Below, piece after piece: positions 17,687 to 27,022 of a stretch of 43,179 nt of DNA (within the stretch, counting starts at the first letter, position 1; every line of letters begins with the position of its first letter). Both the position numbers and the translations under genes were made by a program. The notes under the pieces were generated by a model. That model saw only the letters and a list, made by a program, of their open reading frames with translations. It had not been told where the DNA came from and ran no database searches. Where the stretch lies: assembly GCA_021781575.1 (NCBI GenBank), contig JAJXWP010000036.1, positions 1 through 43,179 of the forward strand. Direction: 5' to 3'. The DNA is from Pseudomonadota bacterium. GTDB taxonomy: Bacteria > Pseudomonadota > Alphaproteobacteria > Rhodospirillales > Magnetospirillaceae.

Positions 17687-18448
17687 TCAGGTTTCTCCGG
17701 TCTTCGCGTCGCCTTTGCGAGGTCTGGCCAGCCGGGTGACGAAACGGATCAGTTCACCGCGGTAATGCAGTCTCTCGTAGTCGACGGGCCGGCCACCCTC
17801 GCCGTAAGTGGTCCGTTCGATGAGGAAGATCGGGCTGCCGGTCCGAATGCCCAGGGCCTCGGCCACCATCGGTTCGGCCGCCACGGCCTCCAGCCGGTAC
17901 TCGGCCTCAATCAGCGGGGTGTGGTATTTCTGTTCGAGGAGGGCGAAGACCGGCTCGGTCTCGAGGTCATCGGCCGCCACCTTTTCTCCGATCTCGCGCG
18001 GCAGATAGGTCTCGTCGAACGAAACGGCGACGCCGTCGGCCAATCGCACCCTCTGGAGACGGACGACGAGAGTTCCCGGCGGCAAGGCGAGATGCCGCGC
18101 GACGGTTTCGTCGGCCGCCACCACCAGCGTGCCGAGCAGTCTGGCCGACGGGGTTCGCCCCAGGGCCTCCATATCCTCGACAAAGCCGCTCAGTTCGGTC
18201 AGTTCCTGGGTGATCTTTGGATGGCTGACGAACGTACCCTTGCCGCGCCGGATTTCCACCAGGCCACGGTCGATCAGGTTCTGCACGGCTTTGCGCACGG
18301 TGGTGCGGCTGACCTGGAACCGCGCGATCAGACTGTCCTCGGCGGGCAGCCGGCTGCCGGGCGGCAGCGTTCCATCGGCGATGCTCGCGGCCAGCACCGC
18401 TTCAACCTGGGCGTAAAGCGGCGCGGAGTTGGGAGGGGCGTTCTCCAT
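17687..18448 (-). CDS. GntR/HutC-type transcriptional regulator with UTRA domain
   Basis: Cytosolic DNA-binding repressor. The 253-aa product has an N-terminal winged helix (about residues 10-75, with RLPAEDSLIARF and VSRTTVRKAVQNLIDRGLVEIRRGKGTFV) and a C-terminal UTRA effector domain (about 95-240, with ERTTYGEGGRPVDYERLHYRG), the HutC subfamily layout. It precedes the TSUP permease by one base and probably senses that permease's substrate. A 26-base perfect palindrome 6 bases upstream of its ATG is the obvious autoregulatory operator. Confidence 0.92.
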   Translation of the reverse strand: MENAPPNSAPLYAQVEAVLAASIADGTLPPGSRLPAEDSLIARFQVSRTTVRKAVQNLIDRGLVEIRRGKGTFVSHPKITQELTELSGFVEDMEALGRTPSARLLGTLVVAADETVARHLALPPGTLVVRLQRVRLADGVAVSFDETYLPREIGEKVAADDLETEPVFALLEQKYHTPLIEAEYRLEAVAAEPMVAEALGIRTGSPIFLIERTTYGEGGRPVDYERLHYRGELIRFVTRLARPRKGDAKTGET

Positions 18449-18453
18449 CTCGT

Positions 18454-18479
18454 CATCATGACGTCATGACGTCATGATG
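18454..18479. promoter_or_regulatory. 26-bp perfect palindrome, likely GntR operator
   Basis: The sequence from 18454 to 18479 reads the same on both strands; its half is CATCATGACGTCA. It also contains the 8-base unit ATGACGTC twice in tandem, with a third copy changed at one base (ATGATGTC). It lies between the iorB stop and the gntR start, so it should control gntR-TSUP-DUF1634 and may overlap the gntR promoter. Confidence 0.8.
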
Positions 18480-18512
18480 TCAAACCCCTCCCCTCGATGA
18501 TGCGATCCTCTC

Positions 18513-19118
18513 TTACGCCGCCGCCTTCGCTCCCTGGCGGCCCGCTTCGAAGGCCCTCTCGTTCAATTCGGCCAACTCCGGCTTGCGGGCACGGAACCGC
18601 GACAGGATCTGCACCTTCAAGTCCTCGGCCGGGAACGGCAGATGGTCGGCGATGGCACCCAGCATGATGGTGTTGATCAGCTTGATCTCCCCCAGTTCGC
18701 GGGCGATGGCGCTGGCGTCGAACGGTTGCACCTGGAGGCCCGCCTGGCGCATTTCCGCCACCGGGTCCTGCGGATATGCATATAGCCCCATCGACACCAC
18801 CGGCGGCGGAAGCCGCGACGTGTTGATCAGCACCAGCCCGCCTGGCCGCACCTCCTTGCTCCAGCGCAATCCTTCCGCCGCCTCGAAGGCCAGCAGGATA
18901 TGGGCGGCGCCCGACGGGATGACCGGTGACAGAACCCGCCGCCCAAAGCGAAGGTGGGAGTTGACCACGCCGCCGCGCTGGGCCATGCCGGCCACTTCCG
19001 TCTTCTTCACGTCGTAGTCCTTGGCAATGGCCGTCTGCGCCAGGACTTCCGTCGCGGTCATGACGCCCTGGCCGCCGATGCCGGCCACCAGGATATTGGT
19101 GATCCCGTCGTCGCTCAT
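18513..19118 (-). CDS. iorB: Indolepyruvate ferredoxin oxidoreductase, beta subunit
   Basis: Small subunit of the arylpyruvate:ferredoxin oxidoreductase that, with IorA, oxidatively decarboxylates indole-, phenyl- or hydroxyphenylpyruvate to the aryl-acetyl-CoA, reducing ferredoxin. The 201-aa product is a pyruvate ferredoxin oxidoreductase gamma-type domain with VAGIGGQGVMTATEVLAQ at the N-terminus and EVAGMAQRGG, typical of IorB. Start at 19118 was chosen because its ATG overlaps the iorA stop (ATGA) and a strong AAGGAGGA lies about ten bases upstream; the in-frame ATG three codons earlier is too close to it. Confidence 0.93.
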   Translation of the reverse strand: MSDDGITNILVAGIGGQGVMTATEVLAQTAIAKDYDVKKTEVAGMAQRGGVVNSHLRFGRRVLSPVIPSGAAHILLAFEAAEGLRWSKEVRPGGLVLINTSRLPPPVVSMGLYAYPQDPVAEMRQAGLQVQPFDASAIARELGEIKLINTIMLGAIADHLPFPAEDLKVQILSRFRARKPELAELNERAFEAGRQGAKAAA

Positions 19119-20983
19119 GGATTGCATTCCTCCTTGCCGGCGGCCGAGCCTGGGCGAACGATGGCATCGGCGCCGCAGGTCTTGACGCACATGCTGCAGC
19201 CTGTGCAGATCGTGGTATCGATGGTGACGAAGCTCAGCTCGACTTCGGCGCCATTCTTGCGAATGACTTTTTCCCGGTTGGTCACCGAAATGGCCGGGCA
19301 GCCGACGTTCATGCAGGCGCCGCACCCGGTGCAACGGTCATCCTCGACCCGGTAGGGTCGCAGCTTGGCGTACTCGTCGATCAATGTGCAGGGCCGGTCG
19401 GTGATGATCACCGACGGCTCGCTGATGGCGATTTCCTCGCGCAGCGCCCGGGTCAGGGTGGGCAACTCGTAAGGATCGACCACGCGGATGCGTTCCTTGC
19501 GCACCCCCAGCGCCTCGACCAGCTTGGCAAAGTCCACCTCGGGCGCCGTTTGCCCGTGCACGTCGCGGCCGCAACCGGGATTGTTCTGCCCTCCGGTCAT
19601 GCCGGTGGTCCGGTTGTCGAGCAGCAGGATGGTGACGTTGCCCCGGTTGTAGGTGATGTCGAGCAGCCCCTGCATGCCCATATGCAGGAATGTCGAGTCG
19701 CCGATTACCGCGATCACGCCTTTCGACTTGTCGGCCTCGGACCGCGCCTTGTCCATGCCCAGCGCGATCCCCATCGAGGCGCCCATGCAGATCGTCGTGT
19801 CGAGCGCCATCCAGGGCTGCCCGGCGCCCAGGGTGTAGCAGCCGATATCCCCGGAAATCAATACCTTATGCCGCATTCTTGACAGGGCGAAGTAAACACC
19901 CAGATGCGGGCAGGCGACGCATAGGGTCGGCGGGCGCGGAAACACCGACGGCGCCGGACGCTTCTCTGTCACGGACGGGGCCGTTTCACCCAACAGGGCG
20001 AGGACCGGCGGACGCACGACGTCGGGCAGCAGTTCTCCCCAGCGGGGCAGAAGGTCCTTGCCGAGCGGAGCAAGGCCGGCGGCCTTCAGTTCGGTCTCGA
20101 TCAGCGGCTCGGTCTCCTCCGCCACCACCAGGTGATCAACCCCGGCGGCGAACCGCCGGACCATTTCGACCGGCAGGGGATGGCTGAAGCCCAGCTTCAG
20201 GATGGGGGCATCGGGGAAGCTCTCGCGCAGGTGCAGATAGGCCGGCCCCGAGGTGACGAAGCCGACCCGCTTGTCGGAGCCGTCCTCGACCAGGTTGAGC
20301 GGCGACACCTCGGCCGCCTGACGCAGCGCCCGGTCGCGCTCGTGCTGCAGCGGCAGACGCCGCTGGGCATTGCCGGGCACCATCACCCAGCGCATCGGGT
20401 CGGGGGCGAACCCGCTCTCCGCCACCTCCCGCCGTTCGCCCAGGGTGACCATCCCCTTGACGTGGCAGACACGCGTCGTGGTGCGCAGAATGACCGGAGT
20501 GCCGAACCGCTCGGAAAGCTCGAAGGCCTCGATGGTCATCCGAAAGGCTTCTTCGGAATCCGCCGGCTCGAGGATCGGCATGTGGCCGAAGCGCCCCCAG
20601 TAGCGGGAATCCTGTTCGTTCTGCGATGACGACAATCCTACGTCGTCGGCAACGGCGATCACCAGCCCGCCCTTGGCCCCGGTCAGGGTGAGCGTCATGA
20701 AGGCATCGGAGGCGACGTTCATGCCCACATGCTTCATCGAACAGATGGCCCGCGCCCCCGACATGCTGGCGCCGATCGCGACCTCCATCGCCACTTTCTC
20801 GTTGACCGAGAACTCGGTGTGGATGCCGGGGTAGACCGACAACGCCTCGAGAATTTCCGTGGCCGGAGTTCCGGGATAGGAGGTGGCGACGCGGATGCCC
20901 GCCTCCCAGGCGGCACGGGCAATGGCCTCGTTGCCGGACAGCAGATGACGGGTGCAAGCCGGGGCCTTCAGGGCAGCACTCAT
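19115..20983 (-). CDS. iorA: Indolepyruvate ferredoxin oxidoreductase, alpha subunit
   Basis: Large, thiamine-diphosphate and iron-sulfur subunit of the arylpyruvate oxidoreductase. The 622-aa product has an N-terminal pyrimidine-binding PFOR domain (about residues 1-190, SYPGTPATEI), a central domain, a TPP-binding domain with GDIGCYTLG and GDSTFLHMGMQGLLD (about 380-470) and a C-terminal two-cluster ferredoxin domain (about 555-615) with CTGCGACMNVGCP and CTGCSMCVKTCG. Known activity: 2-oxoacid + CoA + 2 oxidised ferredoxin to acyl-CoA + CO2. It lies 35 bases after paaK and overlaps iorB. Confidence 0.95.
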   Translation of the reverse strand: MSAALKAPACTRHLLSGNEAIARAAWEAGIRVATSYPGTPATEILEALSVYPGIHTEFSVNEKVAMEVAIGASMSGARAICSMKHVGMNVASDAFMTLTLTGAKGGLVIAVADDVGLSSSQNEQDSRYWGRFGHMPILEPADSEEAFRMTIEAFELSERFGTPVILRTTTRVCHVKGMVTLGERREVAESGFAPDPMRWVMVPGNAQRRLPLQHERDRALRQAAEVSPLNLVEDGSDKRVGFVTSGPAYLHLRESFPDAPILKLGFSHPLPVEMVRRFAAGVDHLVVAEETEPLIETELKAAGLAPLGKDLLPRWGELLPDVVRPPVLALLGETAPSVTEKRPAPSVFPRPPTLCVACPHLGVYFALSRMRHKVLISGDIGCYTLGAGQPWMALDTTICMGASMGIALGMDKARSEADKSKGVIAVIGDSTFLHMGMQGLLDITYNRGNVTILLLDNRTTGMTGGQNNPGCGRDVHGQTAPEVDFAKLVEALGVRKERIRVVDPYELPTLTRALREEIAISEPSVIITDRPCTLIDEYAKLRPYRVEDDRCTGCGACMNVGCPAISVTNREKVIRKNGAEVELSFVTIDTTICTGCSMCVKTCGADAIVRPGSAAGKEECNP

Positions 20984-21018
20984 GAACGTTGGTCCCTCAT
21001 TGTGGATTTGGCTCTAAT

Positions 21019-22320
21019 TCAGTCCTTTGGTCGGAAGTCCAGCACACGCTTGGCCTTGCCCAGCGAGCGCTCGATCGACCCGTCCTCGACGATGCGGACA
21101 TTGACCGAAATACCGATCATCGACTTCACATGATGGGCCAGGTCCCGGGCCGGATCGCCGGTGGCGTCGGCGATGTTGCGCCGTTCGACCACCACCTCCA
21201 GCGCGTCGAGATGCCCTTTGCGTCGCAGTTCCAACACGTAGTGGGGCGACAGCCGCTTGTCGGCGAGGATCAGTTCCTCGATCTGCGACGGGAAGACGTT
21301 GACGCCGTGAACGATCAGCATGTCGTCAGACCGCCCGCTGATCCGTTCGATCCGCCGCATCGGCCGCCCGACCGGCGGCAACAGCCGGGTCAGGTCGCGC
21401 GTACGGTAACGGACCATCGGCATCGCCTGCTTGGTCAGCGAGGTCAGCACCAGCTCGCCGAATTCGCCATCGGGCAGCACCTGGCCGGTCTTCGGGTCGA
21501 TGATCTCGGGATAGAAGTGGTCTTCCCACAGGGTCAGCCCCGGCCCGCCATCGGCGCATTCGCTGGCCACACCGGGACCGATGATTTCCGACAGGCCGTA
21601 GAGGTCCACCGCCCGCATGTCGAAGGTCTGTTCGATTTCCTGGCGCATCGCCTCGGACCACGGCTCGGCCCCGTGCATGCCGATGCGCAACGGGCATTGG
21701 CGCGGATCCATCCCTTGACGGCGCATTTCCTCGCCCAGCACCAGCGTGTAGCTCGGGGTCGCCATGATGATGTCCGGCTTGAAGTCGGCGATCAGCTTGA
21801 CCTGCCGCTCGGTCTGGCCGCCGGAGATCGGGATCACCGTACAGCCTAGCTTTTCGGCGCCGTAATGGGCGCCCAGACCGCCGGTGAACAGCCCATAGCC
21901 GAAGGCCACATGGACGATATCCCCGCGCCTGCCCCCGGCGGCACGGATGCAGCGGGCGATCAATCCGGCCCAGGTCTCCACGTCCTGCTGCGTGTAGCCG
22001 ACCACCGTCGGCTTGCCGGTAGTGCCGCTGGAGGCGTGGACGCGCACCACCTGGTCGCGCGGCACGGCGAACATGCCAAAGGGATAGCCTTGCCGCAGGT
22101 CGTCCTTGGTAGTGAACGGAAAGCGCGCCAGGTCCGACAGCTGGCGCAGGTCGTCGGGATGCGCTTCGATGGCGTCGAACTTGGCACGGTAATGGGGAAC
22201 GTTTTCATAGGCCAGCTTCAGCGACCATTTCAGGCGTTCGAGCTGACGGCCGGCAAGTTCGTCGCGGCTCGCCCCTTCCATCGGGTCGGCCTGGCACGGC
22301 GCGGCAGGCGGGTAGTGCAT
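21019..22320 (-). CDS. paaK: Phenylacetate-CoA ligase (PaaK family)
   Basis: Adenylate-forming enzyme that makes phenylacetyl-CoA or another aryl-acetyl-CoA from the free acid, ATP and CoA. The 433-aa product has the AMP-binding motif HASSGTTGKPTVVGYT (about residues 90-105), the AMP-contacting LYGLSEIIGPG region near 240 and a C-terminal AMP-binding domain (about 330-430). Length matches PaaK. First gene of the paaK-iorAB unit; in such clusters PaaK recaptures arylacetate released by, or coming into, the IOR pathway. No paaABCDE ring-oxidation genes are in the window. Confidence 0.93.
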   Translation of the reverse strand: MHYPPAAPCQADPMEGASRDELAGRQLERLKWSLKLAYENVPHYRAKFDAIEAHPDDLRQLSDLARFPFTTKDDLRQGYPFGMFAVPRDQVVRVHASSGTTGKPTVVGYTQQDVETWAGLIARCIRAAGGRRGDIVHVAFGYGLFTGGLGAHYGAEKLGCTVIPISGGQTERQVKLIADFKPDIIMATPSYTLVLGEEMRRQGMDPRQCPLRIGMHGAEPWSEAMRQEIEQTFDMRAVDLYGLSEIIGPGVASECADGGPGLTLWEDHFYPEIIDPKTGQVLPDGEFGELVLTSLTKQAMPMVRYRTRDLTRLLPPVGRPMRRIERISGRSDDMLIVHGVNVFPSQIEELILADKRLSPHYVLELRRKGHLDALEVVVERRNIADATGDPARDLAHHVKSMIGISVNVRIVEDGSIERSLGKAKRVLDFRPKD

Positions 22321-22560
22321 CCCTGGGGTTCCCTTCGTCTCGCACGTCTCAGCGCCGATCGCCGACCGATAGCGATGAGGCGACGGACCATATCAGGTTT
22401 CGCTACCAGCATCCTGCAAAAAGTAATAGCCGAAGTCATCATCCGGTGCCGCCTTCGCCGACCAAGCCTGTGGTGAACCGCCGAATTGCGGAGTACTATC
22501 AATCAATCGTTGAAAATGCCGGAAAACAGGCACCAGTGCGACAATCACGGGAGTGAAACG

Positions 22561-24204
22561 ATGCTCGGACAGATGATGACCCTGCCCCTTACCATTGCTT
22601 CGGTATTGGACTTCGCCGTCCGTTTTCATGGCGACACCGAGGTCGTCTCGAAGACCGTCGAGGGTCCGGTCCACCGCTATGGCTACGCCGACCTGGCGGC
22701 CCGGGCCAAGCAGCTGGCCCATGCCCTCGGCGAACTGGGGGTGGGCGAAGGCGACATCGTCGGCACGCTGGCCTGGAACGGCTACCGTCACGTGGAACTC
22801 TATTACGGCATCTCCGGCATTGGCGCCGTCTGCCACACGATCAACCCTCGGTTGTTTCCCGACCAGATCACCTATATCGTCAACCACGCCGAGGATCGTT
22901 ACATCTTCACCGATCTCACCTTCGTCCCGCTGCTGGAAAAGCTGGCCGGCCAGCTGACCGCGGTGCGGGGGTTCGTGGTGATGACCGACCGCCAGCATAT
23001 GCCGTCGACGACCTTGCCCAACGTCCTATGCTACGAGGACCTGCTCGCCGGGCGCCCGACCACCGGGGAATGGCCCTCGGTCGACGAAAACGCCGCGGCC
23101 GCGCTGTGCTATACGTCGGGCACCACCGGCCGTCCCCGCGGCGTGCTGTACAGCCATCGGTCGACCGTGCTGCACGCCATGGCCATCAGTTTTCCTGATG
23201 CTTTCTGCCTCACCGCCCGCGACACCGTGCTGCCGGTGGTGCCGATGTTCCATGTCAACGCCTGGGGCATCGCCTATGCCACGCCGATGGTTGGCGCCAA
23301 ACTGGTCCTGCCCGGCCCCCACCTGGACGGCGCCAGCCTGGTGGCGCTGATGGATGAGGAAGGGGTGACCACCACCGCCGGCGTGCCGACGGTGTGGCTC
23401 AACCTGCTGGCCCACATCCACGAGACGGCCAGGCCACCGTCCCGGCTGCGGCGGGTGGTGGTCGGCGGCGCGGCCTGCCCGCCGGCCATGATGGATGCCT
23501 TCCAGCAGCTCGGCATCGAAACCATCCATGCCTGGGGAATGACCGAACTGAGCCCCCTCGGCGTGATCAATCGCCCGACCGTCAGGACGGAGGCTTTGCC
23601 GACGGACCGACGCAAGGCGTTGGCCCTGAAGCAGGGCCGGCCACCCTTCGGCATCGACATCAAGGTGGTGGGCGCCGGCGGCGAGGAGCTGCCGTTCGAC
23701 GGCACCAGCTTCGGCAATCTGAAGGTTCGCGGCCATTGGGTCTGCGGCGGCTATTTCCGCCAGGAGCCCATGGCCACCCACGACCAGGCCGGCTGGTTCG
23801 ACACGGGCGACGTCGCCACCATCGATTCCGGCGGCTTCATGCAAGTGGTCGACCGCAGCAAGGACGTGATCAAGTCTGGCGGCGAATGGATCAGCTCGAT
23901 CGACCTCGAGAACATCGCCATCGCCCATCCGGCCGTGCGCGAAGCCGCCGCCATCGCCCGACCCGATGCGAAGTGGGGCGAGCGACCGATCGTCATCGCC
24001 GTGCTGAAGCCGGGAGCCACCGCCTCGCCCGAGGAAATCCGCGCCTTCTATAGCGGCAAGGTGGCCAAATGGTGCGAGCCCGACGAGGTCGTCATCGTCG
24101 ACAGCCTGCCACACACCGCCACCGGGAAGCTGCTGAAGACCGAATTGCGGCGCCTATACGGGCAGGCCGCCGGCCTGTCGTCATCGCCGCCCAACGGCCC
24201 GTGA
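22561..24204 (+). CDS. Medium/long-chain acyl-CoA synthetase, AMP-forming
   Basis: Fatty-acid or short-substituted acid CoA ligase of the AlkK/DmdB-like branch of the adenylate-forming superfamily. The 547-aa product begins [12 protein letters not shown] as in that branch, with the AMP-binding P-loop [16 protein letters not shown] (about residues 190-205), [11 protein letters not shown], the [12 protein letters not shown] and [15 protein letters not shown] motifs, and the C-terminal catalytic Lys in [17 protein letters not shown] 22561 was chosen for GGGAG upstream and family-like start; the frame runs 25 codons further up without similarity. Divergent from paaK across 240 bases; phaC follows, so the product may feed acyl-CoA to PHA or beta-oxidation. 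Confidence 0.92.
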   Translation: MLGQMMTLPLTIASVLDFAVRFHGDTEVVSKTVEGPVHRYGYADLAARAKQLAHALGELGVGEGDIVGTLAWNGYRHVELYYGISGIGAVCHTINPRLFPDQITYIVNHAEDRYIFTDLTFVPLLEKLAGQLTAVRGFVVMTDRQHMPSTTLPNVLCYEDLLAGRPTTGEWPSVDENAAAALCYTSGTTGRPRGVLYSHRSTVLHAMAISFPDAFCLTARDTVLPVVPMFHVNAWGIAYATPMVGAKLVLPGPHLDGASLVALMDEEGVTTTAGVPTVWLNLLAHIHETARPPSRLRRVVVGGAACPPAMMDAFQQLGIETIHAWGMTELSPLGVINRPTVRTEALPTDRRKALALKQGRPPFGIDIKVVGAGGEELPFDGTSFGNLKVRGHWVCGGYFRQEPMATHDQAGWFDTGDVATIDSGGFMQVVDRSKDVIKSGGEWISSIDLENIAIAHPAVREAAAIARPDAKWGERPIVIAVLKPGATASPEEIRAFYSGKVAKWCEPDEVVIVDSLPHTATGKLLKTELRRLYGQAAGLSSSPPNGP

Positions 24205-24352
24205 AACAAATGTCGTCCTTCGACAGGCGGCGCCAGGCAAGGTAACATATTGAAATCCAAGCACCTCATCCTTGGCAGGCGGCCCGCCGGGGCAGCCGTA
24301 TCGAAGGATGGCGAAGTCTTCCACTCTCTCCGTTTCCGCAGGAATCCCGACC

Positions 24353-26140
24353 ATGTCCGAAACCAAGCCACCGCCCGATCCGATGGAAGCCTGGGCTTCC
24401 ATCACCCGTAATCTCGGGCGCGCCCAGGCGGCTTTCGCCAACTTCGTCGAGCGCAACAGCAAGGGCGACGGGTTCACCATTCCCGACAGCGGCGTGGTCG
24501 GCGACACCTTCGCCCAGGCCTGGCTTCGACTGCTGGCCAACCCCCAGCAACTGGCCGAAGCCCAGATCGACTTCCTTGAGCGGCAGAACCGGTTGTGGCT
24601 GATGGCGGGCCAGCGGCTGGCGGGCGAGCCGGCCGAACCGGTGGCCCGGCCGGGCGCGGGCGACAAGCGGTTCGCCGACGAGGACTGGAGCAAGGAGGCG
24701 GCGTTCGACGTCATAAAGCAGGCCTATCTGACCACCGCCGAGTGGGTTCAGAAGACCATGCACAATGTCGACGGGCTTGAGCCCCACACCCGTCAGATGC
24801 TCGATTTCTTCACCCGCCTGGCGGTGGATGCCTGGGCTCCGAGCAATTTCCTGCTGACCAACCCCAAGGCGCTGCGCGCCACCGTCGAAACCGGCGGCCG
24901 CAACCTGTTGGACGGGCTGGAGCATTTCGTCACCGATCTGGAACGTGGGCACGGCGCGCTGTCGATCAGCATGACCGACTACGAAGCCTTCGAACTGGGC
25001 AGCAACGTCGCCACCACGCCCGGCAAGGTCGTATTCCAGAACGACCTGATGCAGTTGATCCAGTATGCGCCATCCACCGAGACGGTGTTCCGCCGCCCCC
25101 TGCTGATCGTGCCGCCCTGGATCAACAAGTTCTACATCCTTGACCTGCGAGCCAAGAATTCCTTCATCAAATGGTGCGTCGACCAGGGCCTGACGGTGTT
25201 CGTCATCTCCTGGATCAATCCGGATGAATCGCTGTCGCACAAGACTTTTGACGACTACATGCTGGAAGGGCCGCTGGCGGCGCTCGAGGCCATTCGCCGG
25301 GCCACCGGCGAGGCGACGGTCAATATCGTCGGCTATTGCATCGGCGGCACCCTCACCGCTTGCACTCTGGCCTACATGGCCGCCAAGCGAATGCGCGGCG
25401 TCGCCTCGGCGACCTATCTGGTGGCACTGACCGATTTCGCCGAGGCGGGCGAGGTCAAGGTCTTCATCGACGAACGGCAGCTCGGCCTTCTCGACGATCA
25501 CATGGCCCGGCGAGGCTTCCTCGAAGGCCGCCACATGGCCGGCGTATTCAACCTGATGCGGGACAACGACCTGATCTGGTCGTTCGTCGTCAACAACTAC
25601 CTGCTGGGCAAGGAGCCCTTCCCGTTCGACTTGTTGTACTGGAACTCCGATTCGACCCGGATGCCGGTGATGATGCACAGCTTCTACCTGCGTCAGATGT
25701 ATCTGGAGAACCGCCTGATCGAACCGGGCGGCATCGCCCTCGCCGGCACCCCCCTCGATCTGCGCCGCATCCGGACGCCGACCTACATGCTGTCGACCGT
25801 CGACGACCATATCGCGCCGTGGAAGGCCACCTATGCCGCGACCCGGCACTATTCCGGGCCGACACGATTCGTCCTCGGCGCCTCCGGTCATATCGCCGGG
25901 GTGATCAATCCACCCGATTCCGGCAAATATTCCTATTGGATCAACCCGGAGCTTCCCGCCGACCCCGAGGCATGGCTGGCCGGCGCCACGCCGCATCCGG
26001 GATCGTGGTGGACCGATTGGCTGGAATGGCTGAAGGCGCATGCCGGTCGGCGGGTCGCGGCGCGCCAACCCGGCTCCGGCGAACTGCCGGTGATCGAGGA
26101 CGCCCCCGGCTCTTACGTCAAGCTGCGGCTGACGGAGTAG
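24353..26140 (+). CDS. phaC: Class I poly(3-hydroxyalkanoate) synthase
   Basis: Polymerises (R)-3-hydroxyacyl-CoA to polyhydroxyalkanoate at the surface of cytoplasmic storage granules. The 595-aa product matches class I synthases in length and motifs: an N-terminal domain (about 1-200), then an alpha/beta-hydrolase domain with lipase-like box GYCIGG holding the catalytic Cys329, Asp485 in VDDHIAPW and His513 in [11 protein letters not shown]. The start at 24353 has AGGAA about ten bases upstream; the frame is open 27 codons earlier but that extension is not family-like. No phaA, phaB or phasin gene is adjacent. It follows the acyl-CoA ligase by 148 bases. Confidence 0.95.
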   Translation: MSETKPPPDPMEAWASITRNLGRAQAAFANFVERNSKGDGFTIPDSGVVGDTFAQAWLRLLANPQQLAEAQIDFLERQNRLWLMAGQRLAGEPAEPVARPGAGDKRFADEDWSKEAAFDVIKQAYLTTAEWVQKTMHNVDGLEPHTRQMLDFFTRLAVDAWAPSNFLLTNPKALRATVETGGRNLLDGLEHFVTDLERGHGALSISMTDYEAFELGSNVATTPGKVVFQNDLMQLIQYAPSTETVFRRPLLIVPPWINKFYILDLRAKNSFIKWCVDQGLTVFVISWINPDESLSHKTFDDYMLEGPLAALEAIRRATGEATVNIVGYCIGGTLTACTLAYMAAKRMRGVASATYLVALTDFAEAGEVKVFIDERQLGLLDDHMARRGFLEGRHMAGVFNLMRDNDLIWSFVVNNYLLGKEPFPFDLLYWNSDSTRMPVMMHSFYLRQMYLENRLIEPGGIALAGTPLDLRRIRTPTYMLSTVDDHIAPWKATYAATRHYSGPTRFVLGASGHIAGVINPPDSGKYSYWINPELPADPEAWLAGATPHPGSWWTDWLEWLKAHAGRRVAARQPGSGELPVIEDAPGSYVKLRLTE

Positions 26141-26454
26141 CCGCTCGCCACCTCGGCCGGCCGGCCGGATCAAACGAGAGGTCGCCGCAAGGGGATAACC
26201 GCCGATATTCGCGGCAGGACCGACCCTTTCGGCCGGCGCGGCGGTTGTCACTGTGCCGGAAAGGCAGGCGCAGCCCGCGCCTGTCGAGGGCAAGCCCGAT
26301 AAGGGGAATCCTGTTGCTGGACGGTGCCGAGAGTGCGACTATTAGGTGCATCATAGACTTTTGCCGGGTGGGACCACCCGGTGAAGGACAAAAGCCAAGA
26401 TTAGGAGGCTGCCTCCTACGTCTCCTGGAACTGTTATTTGCGCGGTGACCGCAA
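26141..26454. other. Gene-free gap rich in inverted repeats (possible structured RNA)
   Basis: A 314-base non-coding stretch between phaC and a lipoprotein-like gene. It holds at least four perfect or near-perfect inverted repeats: CAGGCGC-N5-GCGCCTG (26264-26282), CTTTTG plus CCGGGTGG...CCACCCGG...CAAAAG (26358-26394), TAGGAGGC-T-GCCTCCTA (26402-26418) and ATTTGCG...CGCAAAT around the next start (about 26435-26455). The density is unlike other gaps here. It could be a phaC terminator followed by a 5' leader or a small RNA; I recognise no known riboswitch. Confidence 0.5.
26358..26394. ncRNA. Nested stem-loop, candidate leader or small-RNA element
   Basis: Outer arms CTTTTG (26358-26363) and CAAAAG (26389-26394) enclose inner arms CCGGGTGG (26364-26371) and CCACCCGG (26374-26381), with a seven-base unpaired TGAAGGA on the 3' side between inner and outer helices. 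The bulged architecture resembles a folded RNA more than a plain terminator. Whether it is transcribed is unknown. Confidence 0.35.
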
Positions 26455-27012
26455 ATGTTCACGCGTCGCGCCGGGTTTGCCCGACCTTTCGCCTTTGCCA
26501 TGGCGGCGATTTTCCTGCACATGGCGACCGCCTGCAGCACTCCGAAACCCCCAACGCCGTTCCAGACGCGCGAAGACGCGGAAGACTTCCGCCAGTCCCT
26601 GCTGACCGACGCCCGGACGATCGACAAATTCACCGGCGAGACCCGGGCCGGAGAGAACGTGTCGGAGTTTTCCCTCGGTTGGCTGGTCTACACAATTCTG
26701 GTTTCGGCGAGCAGCACCGACGAACGCTTGTACCACTTCTTCAACGCCGATGGCCGCGATACGCAGCTTTATCTCAGAACGACGTTCCACGATCATCCGG
26801 TCCAGCAGATCGCCGCCCTCGATGCGTTGATCGCCGAACACCCTTCGCCGCTTCGCTACGCCGCCCGCTACGCCTTGGAATCGTTACGCCATATTCCCGA
26901 ATCCGACGAGCCGCCCAACGCTCAGCAGCGGGATCGCGGCGAGTTGGCCGACAACCTTGCCCGCTTGAGCGCCAACCTGAAACAGGCCGCGGCCGAAGTG
27001 CATTTTCCTTAG
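26455..27012 (+). CDS. Putative lipoprotein of unknown function
   Basis: A 185-aa product with an N-terminal signal (RRAGFARPFAFAMAAIFLHMATACS) ending in a lipobox-like ATAC/S at Cys27; the -3 residue is Ala rather than the usual Leu, so lipidation is likely but not certain. The mature part is mostly helical and polar, with no domain that I recognise. The start codon lies within an inverted repeat and has no strong ribosome site. It is followed after 10 bases by the convergent EAL-CZB gene. Possible periplasmic or outer-membrane anchored protein; function unknown. Confidence 0.75.
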   Translation: MFTRRAGFARPFAFAMAAIFLHMATACSTPKPPTPFQTREDAEDFRQSLLTDARTIDKFTGETRAGENVSEFSLGWLVYTILVSASSTDERLYHFFNADGRDTQLYLRTTFHDHPVQQIAALDALIAEHPSPLRYAARYALESLRHIPESDEPPNAQQRDRGELADNLARLSANLKQAAAEVHFP

Positions 27013-27022
27013 CCAAGTTTTC

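Noticed and set aside
18513-19334. Longer iorB starting at 19334
   Set aside because: The extra 72 codons are an out-of-frame reading of the iorA ferredoxin domain, Arg/His-rich and not family-like.
26358-26394. Glycine or cyclic-di-GMP riboswitch after phaC
   Set aside because: The GGACAAAAG string only loosely recalls the glycine class, and the conserved cores of both classes are missing.
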